From NCBI RefSeq assembly GCF_024220175.1, contig NZ_CP098502.1:5074449-5138448 (forward strand): a stretch of 64,000 nucleotides of DNA, in the 5' to 3' direction. Shown here one piece after another: positions 31,364 through 40,695 of this stretch; position 1 is the first letter of the stretch; each line of letters opens with the position of its first letter. A program made the position numbers and the translations under genes. The notes below the pieces were generated by a model. It was given only the letters and a program-made list of their open reading frames with translations. It was not told the DNA's origin and ran no database searches. Source of the DNA: Paraconexibacter antarcticus (GTDB lineage: Bacteria; Actinomycetota; Thermoleophilia; Solirubrobacterales; Solirubrobacteraceae).

Positions 31364-32439
31364 TCAGACCCCGCCGTGCTCCCGTTCCCAGTTCTTGAAG
31401 TCCTCGGTGAAGTACAGGAGGCGGACCTTCTTGAACTCCGTCGACGAGTAGAGCGTTGCGCGGTCGGTGATGCCCGTCGACTCGGCGATCGAGTCGAGGA
31501 CCGCGTCGCACTCCTCCTTCGAGCGGCCGTGGGCCATCGTGAAGACGGAGTAGCGCCAATCCTCGTACGTCGGCCGCTGGTAGCAGTGGCTGATGCCGCG
31601 GACGGCGGCCATGCGCGGGCCGATCTCGTCGATGCGGTCCTCCGGGACGTTCCACACGCCCATGCCGTTCGCGGAGAAGCCGGCGCGGCGGTGGTAGAGG
31701 ATCGCGGCGACGCGGCGCAGGATGCCGCGCTCCTGCATCTTCGCGAGGTGGCCGAGCAGCGCGTCCTGGGTCCAGCCGAGCTTCGCGGCGGCCTCGGCGT
31801 ACGGCTCGCTCACGACGGGCAGGTCGCCCTGGGTCGCGGTGATGACGTCGATGTCCGTCTGGTCGTAGCTCTGCATCTCGAGGTCGATCGGCGCCTCGGC
31901 GACGCCCTCGGTCGAGAGCGACTTCGTGTCGCCCTCCATCTCGAGGTCCATGCGGATCTTGAAGAGCTGGAGCGTCGGGAGCTGGCGGATCGACTCGGCG
32001 CCCGTGAGCTCCTGGAGGACGTCGAGCGTCCCCTGCAGGCCGAGCTTCGAGTCCTGTTCGACCGCGAGCGTGAACCACATGTTGAACTCGTGGTTGCGCA
32101 GGTAGTTGTGGGACACGCCCGGGTGCGAGTTGATGATCTTCGCGGGGGCCCACGGGTGCTCCGGGTCGACCTTCGCGGCGACGAGCATCGAGCCGTAGCC
32201 GAGCGCGCGCGTGTCGTAGATCGGCGTGACCTGGCGGATGATGCGGTCCTTCAGCAGGCGCGTGATGTCGGCCATCACCTGCTCCTCGGTGATGCCGAGG
32301 GCCTCCGCGACGCGCAGGTACGGGCGCTGGTCGAGCGGGAACGAGCCCTGCATCTGGTTGAGGAGCTTCCGGTCCAGGTCGCTCAGCGGGACGGCGGCGC
32401 CGTCGTTGCGGGAGCGGATCTTGGGGACGGCGGTCTTGT

Positions 32440-32452
<13 letters not shown>
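31364..32452 (-). CDS. Fused two-domain AhbA/AhbB (NirDL)-like siroheme decarboxylase, Lrp/AsnC fold
   Basis: A 362-residue protein with two tandem Lrp-type units. Each has a winged helix (LSDLDRKLLNQMQGSFPLDQRPY..., then a second around LPVVSEPYAEAAAKLGWTQDALLGHL) and an alpha/beta domain. The diagnostic segments NHEFNMWFTLAV in the first half and YEDWRYSVFTMAHG in the second match AhbA and AhbB/NirDL, which decarboxylate siroheme to didecarboxysiroheme. Naive annotation would call it an Lrp regulator. It overlaps hemB by 13 bases and precedes hemL, strong context for a tetrapyrrole enzyme. GTG start. Regulation rather than catalysis remains possible. Confidence 0.75.
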
Positions 32453-33423
<971 letters not shown>

Positions 33424-33429
33424 CTCCAC

Positions 33430-33435
33430 AGGGTA
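33430..33435 (-). promoter_or_regulatory. -10 element (TACCCT) of the hem operon
   Basis: Minus strand TACCCT-N6-GTG in the 46-base gap after the acetyltransferase stop. Confidence 0.45.
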
Positions 33436-33469
33436 GAGGCGCGATGGCCTCGGCCGCCGCGGACGCCCG

Positions 33470-34066
33470 TCAGGCCTCGGCGGCCCGGCGCGCGTGCCAC
33501 TCCTCGGCGGTGAGGGCGAAGATGTCGTGGTCCTCCCAGACACCGTCGATCATGAGGTAGCGCTGGGCGGTCCCCTCGTGGCGGAAGCCGTTCTTCTCGA
33601 CGACCCGTCGGGAGCGGACGTTGCGGGGCATGATCGCGGGCTGGACGCGGTGCAGGCCGGCGTGGCGGAAGGCGAACTCGACGACGAGGCCGAGGGCGGC
33701 GCTCGCGTGCCCGAAGCCGCACGCGTCCTCGCTGATCCAGTAGCCGACGGTCGCGTTCTGCCACGCGCCGCGCACGACGTTGCTCAGCGCGACGCGGCCG
33801 ATGAGACGCTCGCGCCGGCCCTCGTGGACGGCGACGACCGCGAAGGCGTAGCCGAGGCCGGACGTCCAGGCGTCGCCGTCGAGGGTGATCTCGCGCGACT
33901 GGGCCGCGCGGGTGAAGAACGACTCCTCGCGGATCGCCTCGAACGGGGCGAGGAAGCCGCGGTTCTGCACGCGCAGGGCGAGCAGCGCGTCGAGGTCGGC
34001 GCGGACGAGCGGGCGCACCGCGGTGACGCCCTCCTGCAGCCGCAGCCGGGGGACCTGGAGCCTCAC
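33470..34066 (-). CDS. GNAT-family N-acetyltransferase, RimJ-like
   Basis: A 198-residue GNAT protein: RPLVRADLDALLALR start, LIGRVALSNVVRGAWQNATVGYWI, the acetyl-CoA loop EDACGFGHASAAL, then HRVQPAIMPRNVRSRRVVEKNGFRHEG and RYLMIDGVWEDHDIFALTAEEW, the RimJ/RimL pattern. It may acetylate ribosomal proteins or small amines. GTG overlaps the stop of the ABC permease (GTGA), so it is last in a three-gene operon with the exporter; the joint role may be self-protection. Confidence 0.85.
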   Translation of the reverse strand: MRLQVPRLRLQEGVTAVRPLVRADLDALLALRVQNRGFLAPFEAIREESFFTRAAQSREITLDGDAWTSGLGYAFAVVAVHEGRRERLIGRVALSNVVRGAWQNATVGYWISEDACGFGHASAALGLVVEFAFRHAGLHRVQPAIMPRNVRSRRVVEKNGFRHEGTAQRYLMIDGVWEDHDIFALTAEEWHARRAAEA

Positions 34067-35439
34067 GTCCGGGCTCCGAACCGCCTGAGCGCGAGCCGCG
34101 CGAGCGCCGTGTAGGCGAGGACGAGGATCGTGAGGTGCAGGAGCGACTGCCCGAGCCCCGGCGCCGCGTCGTTGAGACCGGCGTCGAGCGCCTGCAGGGC
34201 CGCCTTGAACGGGAACAGGGCGCTGATGACGCGCACCGCGTCGTAGGCGCCCTTGCCGACCGACCCGCTCGGGACGAGCGCGAGCGCGGCGACCGGCAGC
34301 GAGAGGAGGAAGGCGAGCAGCGAGGAGGCGCGCACGTCCCGCGTCAGCGCACCGATCGCCACGCCCATCGCGCCGAAGCCGAGGCCCCCGGCGACGAGCG
34401 CGAGGAGCCACTGCGGGGCGCGGCCGAAGCGCACGGGCTGGAAGAGCGACAGCAGCAGGACGAGCGCCAGGGCGATCACGGCGGCGACCGCCGCCCCGAG
34501 GATGACCTTCTCGGTGACGAGGACGGTCCGGCTGACGAGCCCGCGGACGAGGCGGCCGAAGGCGTGCTCCTCGCGTTCGAGCGCGAGCATGCCCGCGGCG
34601 ACGAGCAGCCCGACGAACATGAGCGCGATCGTCACCGCCGCCGCCACGGCGTACCCGTCGAGCGAGCTCGTCCGCCCGTCGACGGTGTGCACGTCGACCT
34701 TGATCGGGTTCGAGATCGTCGAGAGCACCGGGGCCGACAGCCCGAGGTTGTCGATCGCGAGCTGCGCGAAGCGCGCGACCTGCCTCACCGCCTCCGCCTT
34801 CGCGCTGCCCTTCGGCAGCGCCGCCGCGACGCCACGCAGGATCGCCGCCGACCGCTGGAGGCCGAGGACGTCGAAGCCCTGGCCGAGGATCTTGAAGCTC
34901 CCGCCCTTCAGCAGGACCGTGAGGTACTGGGCGGCGACCTTCGTCAGCTCGCCGCTGAGCGCCAGGTTCGCCTTCGCGAGCTGCGCGTTGATCGTGTTCT
35001 CGACGTACCGGCGCTTCAGCGGGTTGTCGGCGGCGTAGTAGACCTCCAGCGTCGGCTTCACCGGGCTGCCCGACAGCGACACCGCGGACTGCAGCGCCGC
35101 CGTCACGCCCTTCGGGACGATGAGCGCGGCGACCGCCTCGCCGTCCTTCACCTTCCTGATCGCCTCGGCGCGGGAGCTCACGCGGATGGGGTCGATCGCC
35201 GTGAACAGCCGGTTCGCGTAGCTCGAGGCGTCGAGCGACTTGCCCGCGACGCTGAACGTCCCGCCGCCCGGCGTCACCTCGTTGAGGAAGGCGACCTTCG
35301 GCTTGCTCGGCGGCCGGCTCACCGCGTACCCGACCGGCAGCCCGATGACGATCGCGTAGAGCGCGAGGAGGACGACGAGCAGCGGCGAGCGCCGGAGGAT
35401 CTGCAGGTCCTTCACGAGGAGGAAGCGGAGCGCCGACAC
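34063..35439 (-). CDS. ABC-2 type transporter permease
   Basis: A 458-residue membrane protein. Helix 1 (PLLVVLLALYAIVIGLPVGYAV) is followed by about 220 extracytoplasmic residues (GGTFSVAGKSLDASSYANRL and onward). Five helices cluster at the C-terminal end (AVTIALMFVGLLVAAGML, ILGAAVAAVIALALVLLL, and others), the layout of ABC-2 (NatB/YhgE-type) permeases. It pairs with the ATPase gene 3 bases upstream. Substrate unknown; drugs, lipids or peptides are possible. Confidence 0.85.
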   Translation of the reverse strand: MSALRFLLVKDLQILRRSPLLVVLLALYAIVIGLPVGYAVSRPPSKPKVAFLNEVTPGGGTFSVAGKSLDASSYANRLFTAIDPIRVSSRAEAIRKVKDGEAVAALIVPKGVTAALQSAVSLSGSPVKPTLEVYYAADNPLKRRYVENTINAQLAKANLALSGELTKVAAQYLTVLLKGGSFKILGQGFDVLGLQRSAAILRGVAAALPKGSAKAEAVRQVARFAQLAIDNLGLSAPVLSTISNPIKVDVHTVDGRTSSLDGYAVAAAVTIALMFVGLLVAAGMLALEREEHAFGRLVRGLVSRTVLVTEKVILGAAVAAVIALALVLLLSLFQPVRFGRAPQWLLALVAGGLGFGAMGVAIGALTRDVRASSLLAFLLSLPVAALALVPSGSVGKGAYDAVRVISALFPFKAALQALDAGLNDAAPGLGQSLLHLTILVLAYTALARLALRRFGART

Positions 35440-35442
35440 CGC

Positions 35443-36147
35443 TCAGTGGCCCCGCTCGTGGAGGAAGCGGACGAAGGCGGCCTCGAAGTCGTGGAAGCCG
35501 TCGACGGCGTCGACGAACTCCGCCGGGGTGCCGCCGAACAGCAGCTCCCCGTCGGCGAGCACGAGCACGCGGTCGGCGTACCGCTCGGCCTCCCCGACGT
35601 TGTGGGTCGTGAAGACGACCGTCGTCGCGTCCTCCTTCGCGAGGCCGGACACGAACGACCAGAGGATCTCCCGCTGGCGCGGATCGAGCGACGAGGAGGG
35701 CTCGTCGAGGAGGAGCACCGGCGGGCCGGAGAGCAGCCCGACCGCGATGTTCACCCGCTGCTGGTTGCCGCCCGAGAGCGCGCCGAGCTCGTCGGACGCG
35801 CGCTCCTCCAGGCCGGTCTGGGCGAGCATCCGGGTGACCGTCCCCTCGACGTCGTCCACCCGCTCCAGGCGGGCGAAGAGGCGGAGGTTCTCGGCGACCG
35901 AGAGCTTGCGGTAGACCGCCGCCTGCTGCGGGACCCAGCCGACCTCGCGCGCCCCGTGGGAGACCGACCCCTCGCTCGGGGGGAAGAGCCCCGCGAGGAT
36001 CGAGAGGAGCGTCGTCTTGCCCGCCCCGTTGGGGCCGATGATCGCGACGATCTCGCCGGGCTCGGCCGCGAAGCTCACATCGCGGAGCGCGGTCCGGCTG
36101 CCGAAGCGCATGACGATGCCGTCGGCAGCGAGGAGTCCCGTGCTCAC
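35443..36147 (-). CDS. ABC transporter ATP-binding protein
   Basis: A 234-residue ATPase: Walker A GPNGAGKTT, Q-loop VGWVPQQAAVYRKLSVAENLRLFARL, signature LSGGNQQRVNIA (a sugar-type variant NQQR instead of GQQQR), Walker B PVLLLDEPSSSLDP and the H-loop TTHN. It drives the adjacent ABC-2 permease. Starts 10 bases after the AI-2E protein stop, so all of 37576-33470 may form one transcript. Confidence 0.93.
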   Translation of the reverse strand: MSTGLLAADGIVMRFGSRTALRDVSFAAEPGEIVAIIGPNGAGKTTLLSILAGLFPPSEGSVSHGAREVGWVPQQAAVYRKLSVAENLRLFARLERVDDVEGTVTRMLAQTGLEERASDELGALSGGNQQRVNIAVGLLSGPPVLLLDEPSSSLDPRQREILWSFVSGLAKEDATTVVFTTHNVGEAERYADRVLVLADGELLFGGTPAEFVDAVDGFHDFEAAFVRFLHERGH

Positions 36148-36157
36148 CGGCGAGAGG

Positions 36158-37576
36158 CTACCCGCCGCCGGGCGAGGCGCGGACGGTGAGGCGCGAGGGA
36201 TCGTCCGGATCGCCCGCGTGCTGCTCGTCCCCGACGAGCGGCGGCGGCGCCTCCGTGGCGGCGGGCGTCGTCGTCGTGTCCTCGGCGAGCGGGTTGGCCG
36301 CGTCGTTGCCCGGCGGCTCCTCGCGGGCCCGCTCGGCGGCCTGGGGCGGGCGATCGCCGGCCCGGCGCCCCACGAGCTCCGGAGCCGGCGTCACCGTCCA
36401 CGGCTCGAGGACGAGGTGGCGGCGCAGGTAGTCGAGTGTCTCGCGCGTGATCGCGGCGACCGGCAGCGCGAGGAGCGCCCCGACGAATCCGGCGATCTCC
36501 GCGCCGACGAGCAGCGAGAAGATGACGAGCAGCGGGTTGATCCGCAGGGTGTGGCTGAAGATCTGGGGCGCGACGATGTGCCCCTCGATCTGCTGCAGCG
36601 CGATGAACAGGATGCCGACCCAGACCGCGGTGATGGGGTCGGTGAAGAGGGCGACGAGCAGCGGGGGCAGCGCGCCGAGGAACGGCCCGACGAACGGGAC
36701 GAGCTCCATGAGCCCGAAGAAGATGCCGAAGGCGAGGGCGTACGTCTCACCGAGCGGGAAGATCCCGAGCAGGCCGAAGACGTAGAGCGAGAGCCCGGCC
36801 CCCGACCCCATCGCGACGCTGAACATGAGCTGGCCGCGGACGTAGCCGGCGACGGCCTTCTGCACGCGCGTCGGGTAGTCGTCCTCGGGGCTCCCGTCCC
36901 CCGGCGGCATGATCCGCCGCACGAGGTCCCCGATCCGCTGCCCGTACAGCAGCATGTAGATGCTGAGGACGAAGATGAGGATGAGGCTCAGCCCGGCCGT
37001 GACGATCTTCGTCGCGATGTCGGTCCCGGTCGAGACGAGGCTGTCCGTGCCGCCGAGGACCCGGGCGCTCAGCGTCTGCAGCGCGGTGTCGCCCTGCTTC
37101 GTGATCTTGACGTGGATGCCCTTGTGGTTGAGCGTCTTCTCGAACTGGGCGAGGTTCTTGTTCGCCGACTTCTCGATGCCGGGCACGGCCTTCTGGAAGG
37201 ACTTGACCTGGTTCGTCGCGGGGGTGGCGAGCAGGAGGCCGGCCGAGAAGACGCCGCCGAAGAGCAGCAGGTAGACGACGCCGACCGCGACGCCGCGCGG
37301 GACCCGACCGCGGTGCACGACGCTCACGAGCGGGTTGAGGATGAGCGCGATGAGCCCGGCGACGATGAAGAGGAGCAGGACGCCGCCTGCGGCGCGGGCG
37401 AGCACCCACAGCGCGAGGACCCCGATCGGCAGCATGACGAGCTGGACCCAGCGGGCGACGACGACCGGCGGGACGGCGACCCCTGACCCGGGCACCGGGT
37501 CGTCGGAGGCCGCGGACGAGCCTCCGCGGCGCGCCGCGGCAGGGACCTCCTCGTCTGGTGCGGGACCCTCGGTCAT
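36158..37576 (-). CDS. AI-2E family transporter (TqsA/YdiK-like)
   Basis: A 472-residue membrane protein with about eight helices: two near residues 45-75 (LVMLPIGVLALWVL, GVLLLFIVAGLIALIL with the usual NPLVS after it), a central cytosolic amphipathic region, then helices with ILGIFPLGETYALAFGIFFGLMELVPFVGPFLGALPPLL, the family hallmark. The C-terminal 90 residues are polar and disordered. Members export autoinducer-2 or act as Na+/H+ antiporters; function is unproven in actinobacteria. TATCGT lies 11 bases before its ATG. Divergent from the YmdB-like gene. Confidence 0.88.
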   Translation of the reverse strand: MTEGPAPDEEVPAAARRGGSSAASDDPVPGSGVAVPPVVVARWVQLVMLPIGVLALWVLARAAGGVLLLFIVAGLIALILNPLVSVVHRGRVPRGVAVGVVYLLLFGGVFSAGLLLATPATNQVKSFQKAVPGIEKSANKNLAQFEKTLNHKGIHVKITKQGDTALQTLSARVLGGTDSLVSTGTDIATKIVTAGLSLILIFVLSIYMLLYGQRIGDLVRRIMPPGDGSPEDDYPTRVQKAVAGYVRGQLMFSVAMGSGAGLSLYVFGLLGIFPLGETYALAFGIFFGLMELVPFVGPFLGALPPLLVALFTDPITAVWVGILFIALQQIEGHIVAPQIFSHTLRINPLLVIFSLLVGAEIAGFVGALLALPVAAITRETLDYLRRHLVLEPWTVTPAPELVGRRAGDRPPQAAERAREEPPGNDAANPLAEDTTTTPAATEAPPPLVGDEQHAGDPDDPSRLTVRASPGGG

Positions 37577-37587
37577 GGCGCGCTGTC

Positions 37588-37593
37588 ACGATA
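37588..37593 (-). promoter_or_regulatory. -10 element (TATCGT) in the 24-base divergent gap
   Basis: Minus strand TATCGT-N11-ATG for the AI-2E gene. The gap to the plus-strand YmdB start is so short (24 bases) that the promoters must overlap the opposite coding start. Confidence 0.4.
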
Positions 37594-37600
37594 CCTCTCG

Positions 37601-38419
37601 ATGCCGACTGCCCCGACACGGATCCTGTTCATCGGAGACCTCGTCGGCGGGCTGGGGCGGAGGACGCTCCTGGGCCTCCTACCCGGACTCCGCGCGGCGC
37701 ACGCACCGACCTTCGTCGTCGTCAACGGCGAGAACGTCGCCGGCGGCCTCGGCATCACCCCGAAGATCGCCGACGAGCTCTTCGCGGCCGGCGTCGACGT
37801 CATCACGCTCGGCAACCACACCTACCACCGGCGCGAGATCTACCCGTACCTCGACGACCACGACGCCATCCTGCGCCCCGCGAACTACCTCGCGACCCAG
37901 CCTGGCCACGGCCACTGCGTCGTCGAGCGCGACGGCGTCCGCCTCGGCGTCGTGAACCTCAGCGGCAACGTCTTCCTCCGCGCCGGGCGCCCCGCCTTCA
38001 CCGAGGTCGACTCGATCCTCGGCAGGCTCGAGGGGAAGGCCGACCTCGTCCTCGTCGACATCCACGCGGAGGCGACGAGCGAGAAGGTCGCGCTCGGCTG
38101 GTACCTCGACGGCGAGGTCACCGCCGTGGTCGGCACCCACACGCACGTCCCCACCGCGGACCTGCGGGTCCTGCCGAAGGGGACCGCGTACATCACCGAC
38201 GTCGGCATGACCGGCCCGCGCGGCGGCGTCATCGGCGTGAAGAAGGAGCAGGCGATCGAGTCGCTGCGGACGATGATGAACGTCCGCTTCGACACCTCCG
38301 AGGAGGACCCGTGGCTCATGGGCGTCCTCGTCACCGCCGACCCGGACCGTCCCGGGCGCGCGCTGTCGATCGAGCAGCTCCTCGTGCCGTGGGACGGCAC
38401 CGCCCCCGCCGCCGACTGA
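37601..38419 (+). CDS. YmdB-type metallophosphoesterase (TIGR00282 family)
   Basis: A 272-residue binuclear metal phosphoesterase. Ligands: Asp in ILFIGDLVGGLGRR, VVVNGENVAGGLGIT with Asn/Glu, ITLGNHTYHRREI with Asn and His, DLVLVDIHAEATSEK, and the His pair in VVGTHTHVPTADLRVLPKGTAYITDVGMTGP. The family hydrolyses 2',3'-cyclic nucleotides and influences RNA turnover and signalling in Bacillus, where it neighbours rny. Here no rny is beside it. Length and motifs are complete. Confidence 0.93.
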   Translation: MPTAPTRILFIGDLVGGLGRRTLLGLLPGLRAAHAPTFVVVNGENVAGGLGITPKIADELFAAGVDVITLGNHTYHRREIYPYLDDHDAILRPANYLATQPGHGHCVVERDGVRLGVVNLSGNVFLRAGRPAFTEVDSILGRLEGKADLVLVDIHAEATSEKVALGWYLDGEVTAVVGTHTHVPTADLRVLPKGTAYITDVGMTGPRGGVIGVKKEQAIESLRTMMNVRFDTSEEDPWLMGVLVTADPDRPGRALSIEQLLVPWDGTAPAAD

Positions 38420-38446
38420 CCTGCGCGGTGCCGGGCCCCGGACGTC

Positions 38447-40213
38447 TCAGGCGGCGGTGACGACGGGCGCGCCGACGAGGCCGCCGTCGTGGGCGGGCGC
38501 GGGCGCGGCGGGGCGCTCCTCCCCGCCCCGCGCGAGCGACGCGACGATGACGAGCGGGAAGAACCACACGATGTAGAGGTAGAACCAGTGGGTGACGCCG
38601 CCCTGCAGCGCGATGACGATCGCGCCCGCGCAGGCCGCGAGCCCGGCGATGTCCTCGCGGCGGGGGGCGGCGGCGAGCCCGACGGCGAGGAGGACGGCCA
38701 CGCCCTGCCACGCGTGCTGCAGGCCCGGGAGGTCGTAGAGGCCCCAGATCGAAAACGGCGAGCCGCGCGAGGTCTGGAAGCCGAGCGTCCGGTCGTAGAC
38801 GAGCGACGGCGACTGGTGGTGCGCGATGACGGGGTAGAGCGCGACGATCGCCATCCCGGCGAAGGCGAGGCAGAAGACGAGCAGCGTGCGCGCCCGCGCG
38901 CCGAGCCGGTCCGCGCCCTGAGGGCCGCCGAGCGCGTGCGTCGCGAGGAGCGGGGCCACCGCGAGCGTCGCGAACTTCGTCAGGCCGCCGAGCGCGGCCA
39001 TCGCCCCGCGGCGGGCCGGGTGGGCGGCGGCGAGCAGCGCCGCGACGAGGAAGACGGCGACGAGCGAGTCGTTCGAGTTGCACATCAGCGCGTACATCGA
39101 GAACGGGAACGCCGCCCAGGCGTAGGCGAGGAGGACCCCGAGCGAGGGGCCGCGGACCATGCGCCCGAGCAGGAAGAGCAGGAGCATGGCCAGCAGGTCG
39201 AAGGCGATCGCGGCGCCGTGGGCGGCGGGCAGGTCGTCCCAGCGGCCGGACCACCCGAGGACCGCGCGGAACGGGACGTACGCCGCGTAGGTCACCGGCC
39301 CGTACGTGTCGCCGTGCTCGTTGTCCTTCGGCCAGTCGCCGTAGAGCTTGTCCGAGTGGATGAGCTTGTCGGCGCCGATGACCCCGGAGTAGCCGACGTC
39401 GATGACGTTCGAGCTGGTGATGTTCAGCCCCACGCGGAAGCCGACGAGGAAGACGAGGCCGATCGCGAGCCACGTGACCGGGACCGCCGTCGGCAGCGGG
39501 CCGCGCCGGTCGCGCTCGGGCCGGGTGCCGAGGCCGATCCACAGCATCCGCACGAGCAGGTAGGTGAGCAGCGGATAGGCGAGCGGGACGCTCACGTCGA
39601 TCTGCGCGTCGTTGAAGTACGCGACGCTGATGCCGAACGCCGCGAGGACGCAGACGTCGAGCATGAGCCACGTCGGCCGCCACCCGCGCCGCGGGCCGAG
39701 GAACGGCGCGAGGAAGAGGAGCGTCATCGGGAGCCAGACCCACGGCGAGTTGACCTTGCGCCCGAACGCGCCGGCGTAGCCGCGCGCCATCGACCAGGCG
39801 ACCTTGAACCCCGTGTAGCTCTCGGTGACCTTGCCGGTCGCGTCCTCGATCGTGACCTGCCCGACCTCCTTCAGCGGCTTGGACTTCGCGTAGTAGCTCA
39901 CCTGCCAGCGCTGGCGGCCCTTCAGGAAGATCCCCGGATAGGCGCCGATGTACTGCTTCTTCATCGCGATGATGTTCGGCTGGCGGTCGGCGATCGCCTG
40001 GACCTGGACGCTCGTGAGCTTGTGGCCGGCCGGCGGCGTGTCCGGGGTGGGTGGCGTCGTGAGCGCGTTGCCGTCGGCGGCGCCGGCGGGCTGACCGGGG
40101 GCGGCGGTCGCGATCGGGGCGGTGTCGGCGGCGGCGACCGCCGGGACGAGGCCGAGGAGGCCGGCGGTGAGCAGGAGGGCGAGGAACGCGGTGACCGCGC
40201 GCGCCCGGCTCAC
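38447..40213 (-). CDS. Multi-pass membrane glycosyltransferase-like (GT-C) protein with exported N-terminal domain
   Basis: A 588-residue protein starting with a GTG that overlaps the gtrA-like stop (GTGA). A signal-like helix (VTAFLALLLTAGLLGLVPAVAAA) precedes about 130 polar residues (a PepSY-like stretch, QVSYYAKSKPLKEVGQVTIEDATGKVTE), then about ten helices. The loop FRVGLNITSSNVIDVGYSGVIGADKLIH and the DTYGPVTYAAYVPF segment resemble GT-C enzymes that use polyprenyl-phosphate sugars. It is the last gene of the phosphodiesterase-GtrA-GT set. Assignment to a GT family is by topology and context. Confidence 0.65.
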   Translation of the reverse strand: MSRARAVTAFLALLLTAGLLGLVPAVAAADTAPIATAAPGQPAGAADGNALTTPPTPDTPPAGHKLTSVQVQAIADRQPNIIAMKKQYIGAYPGIFLKGRQRWQVSYYAKSKPLKEVGQVTIEDATGKVTESYTGFKVAWSMARGYAGAFGRKVNSPWVWLPMTLLFLAPFLGPRRGWRPTWLMLDVCVLAAFGISVAYFNDAQIDVSVPLAYPLLTYLLVRMLWIGLGTRPERDRRGPLPTAVPVTWLAIGLVFLVGFRVGLNITSSNVIDVGYSGVIGADKLIHSDKLYGDWPKDNEHGDTYGPVTYAAYVPFRAVLGWSGRWDDLPAAHGAAIAFDLLAMLLLFLLGRMVRGPSLGVLLAYAWAAFPFSMYALMCNSNDSLVAVFLVAALLAAAHPARRGAMAALGGLTKFATLAVAPLLATHALGGPQGADRLGARARTLLVFCLAFAGMAIVALYPVIAHHQSPSLVYDRTLGFQTSRGSPFSIWGLYDLPGLQHAWQGVAVLLAVGLAAAPRREDIAGLAACAGAIVIALQGGVTHWFYLYIVWFFPLVIVASLARGGEERPAAPAPAHDGGLVGAPVVTAA

Positions 40214-40695
40214 CCCCGGAAGCTCCAGAGCTTGTTGCCGAGGAAGTTCAGCGGCGTCGCCGTGACGATCGCGATCGCCTGGGCGGGGACCTCGGCCATC
40301 CCGGCGCCGGCGACGAGCGCCTGCAGGATCCCGAGGCTGACGAGGAAGGCGCCGACGCTCACGGTGAAGAAGCGGGCGGCCTGGAAGCCGGCGTGCCCGT
40401 CGGAGGCGCCGAAGGTCCAGTGGCGGTTCCACCAGAAGTTGTTCAGGACGCCGGCGAGGAACGCCGCGACGGCGGCGACGTGGTAGTCGACCGACAGCCC
40501 GTGGACGACGAGCGTGAAGACGGCGAGGTTCACGACGTAGCCGCTCGCGCCGACGACGCCGAACCGGAAGAGCTCGAACCAGTTGCCCCGGGTCCGCATC
40601 CCGTGCCCGATCCTCAGCCACCACGGCCGGTTCGCCCGCTCGATGCGCAGTGCCTCGGCCTGGGCGTCCGCTTCGGCTTCGGCCTGGTCGACCAT
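40210..40695 (-). CDS. GtrA-family membrane protein
   Basis: A 161-residue protein with an N-terminal charged segment, then four helices: FRFGVVGASGYVVNLAVFTLVV, VAAVAAFLAGVLNNFWWNRHWTFG (the GtrA NFxxxRxWTF hallmark), FFTVSVGAFLVSLGILQAL and VTATPLNFLGNKLWSF. GtrA proteins are thought to flip polyprenyl-phosphate-linked sugars in O-antigen, teichoic or arabinogalactan modification. Starts overlapping the phosphodiesterase stop (TGATG) and ends overlapping the GT start. Confidence 0.9.
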   Translation of the reverse strand: MVDQAEAEADAQAEALRIERANRPWWLRIGHGMRTRGNWFELFRFGVVGASGYVVNLAVFTLVVHGLSVDYHVAAVAAFLAGVLNNFWWNRHWTFGASDGHAGFQAARFFTVSVGAFLVSLGILQALVAGAGMAEVPAQAIAIVTATPLNFLGNKLWSFRG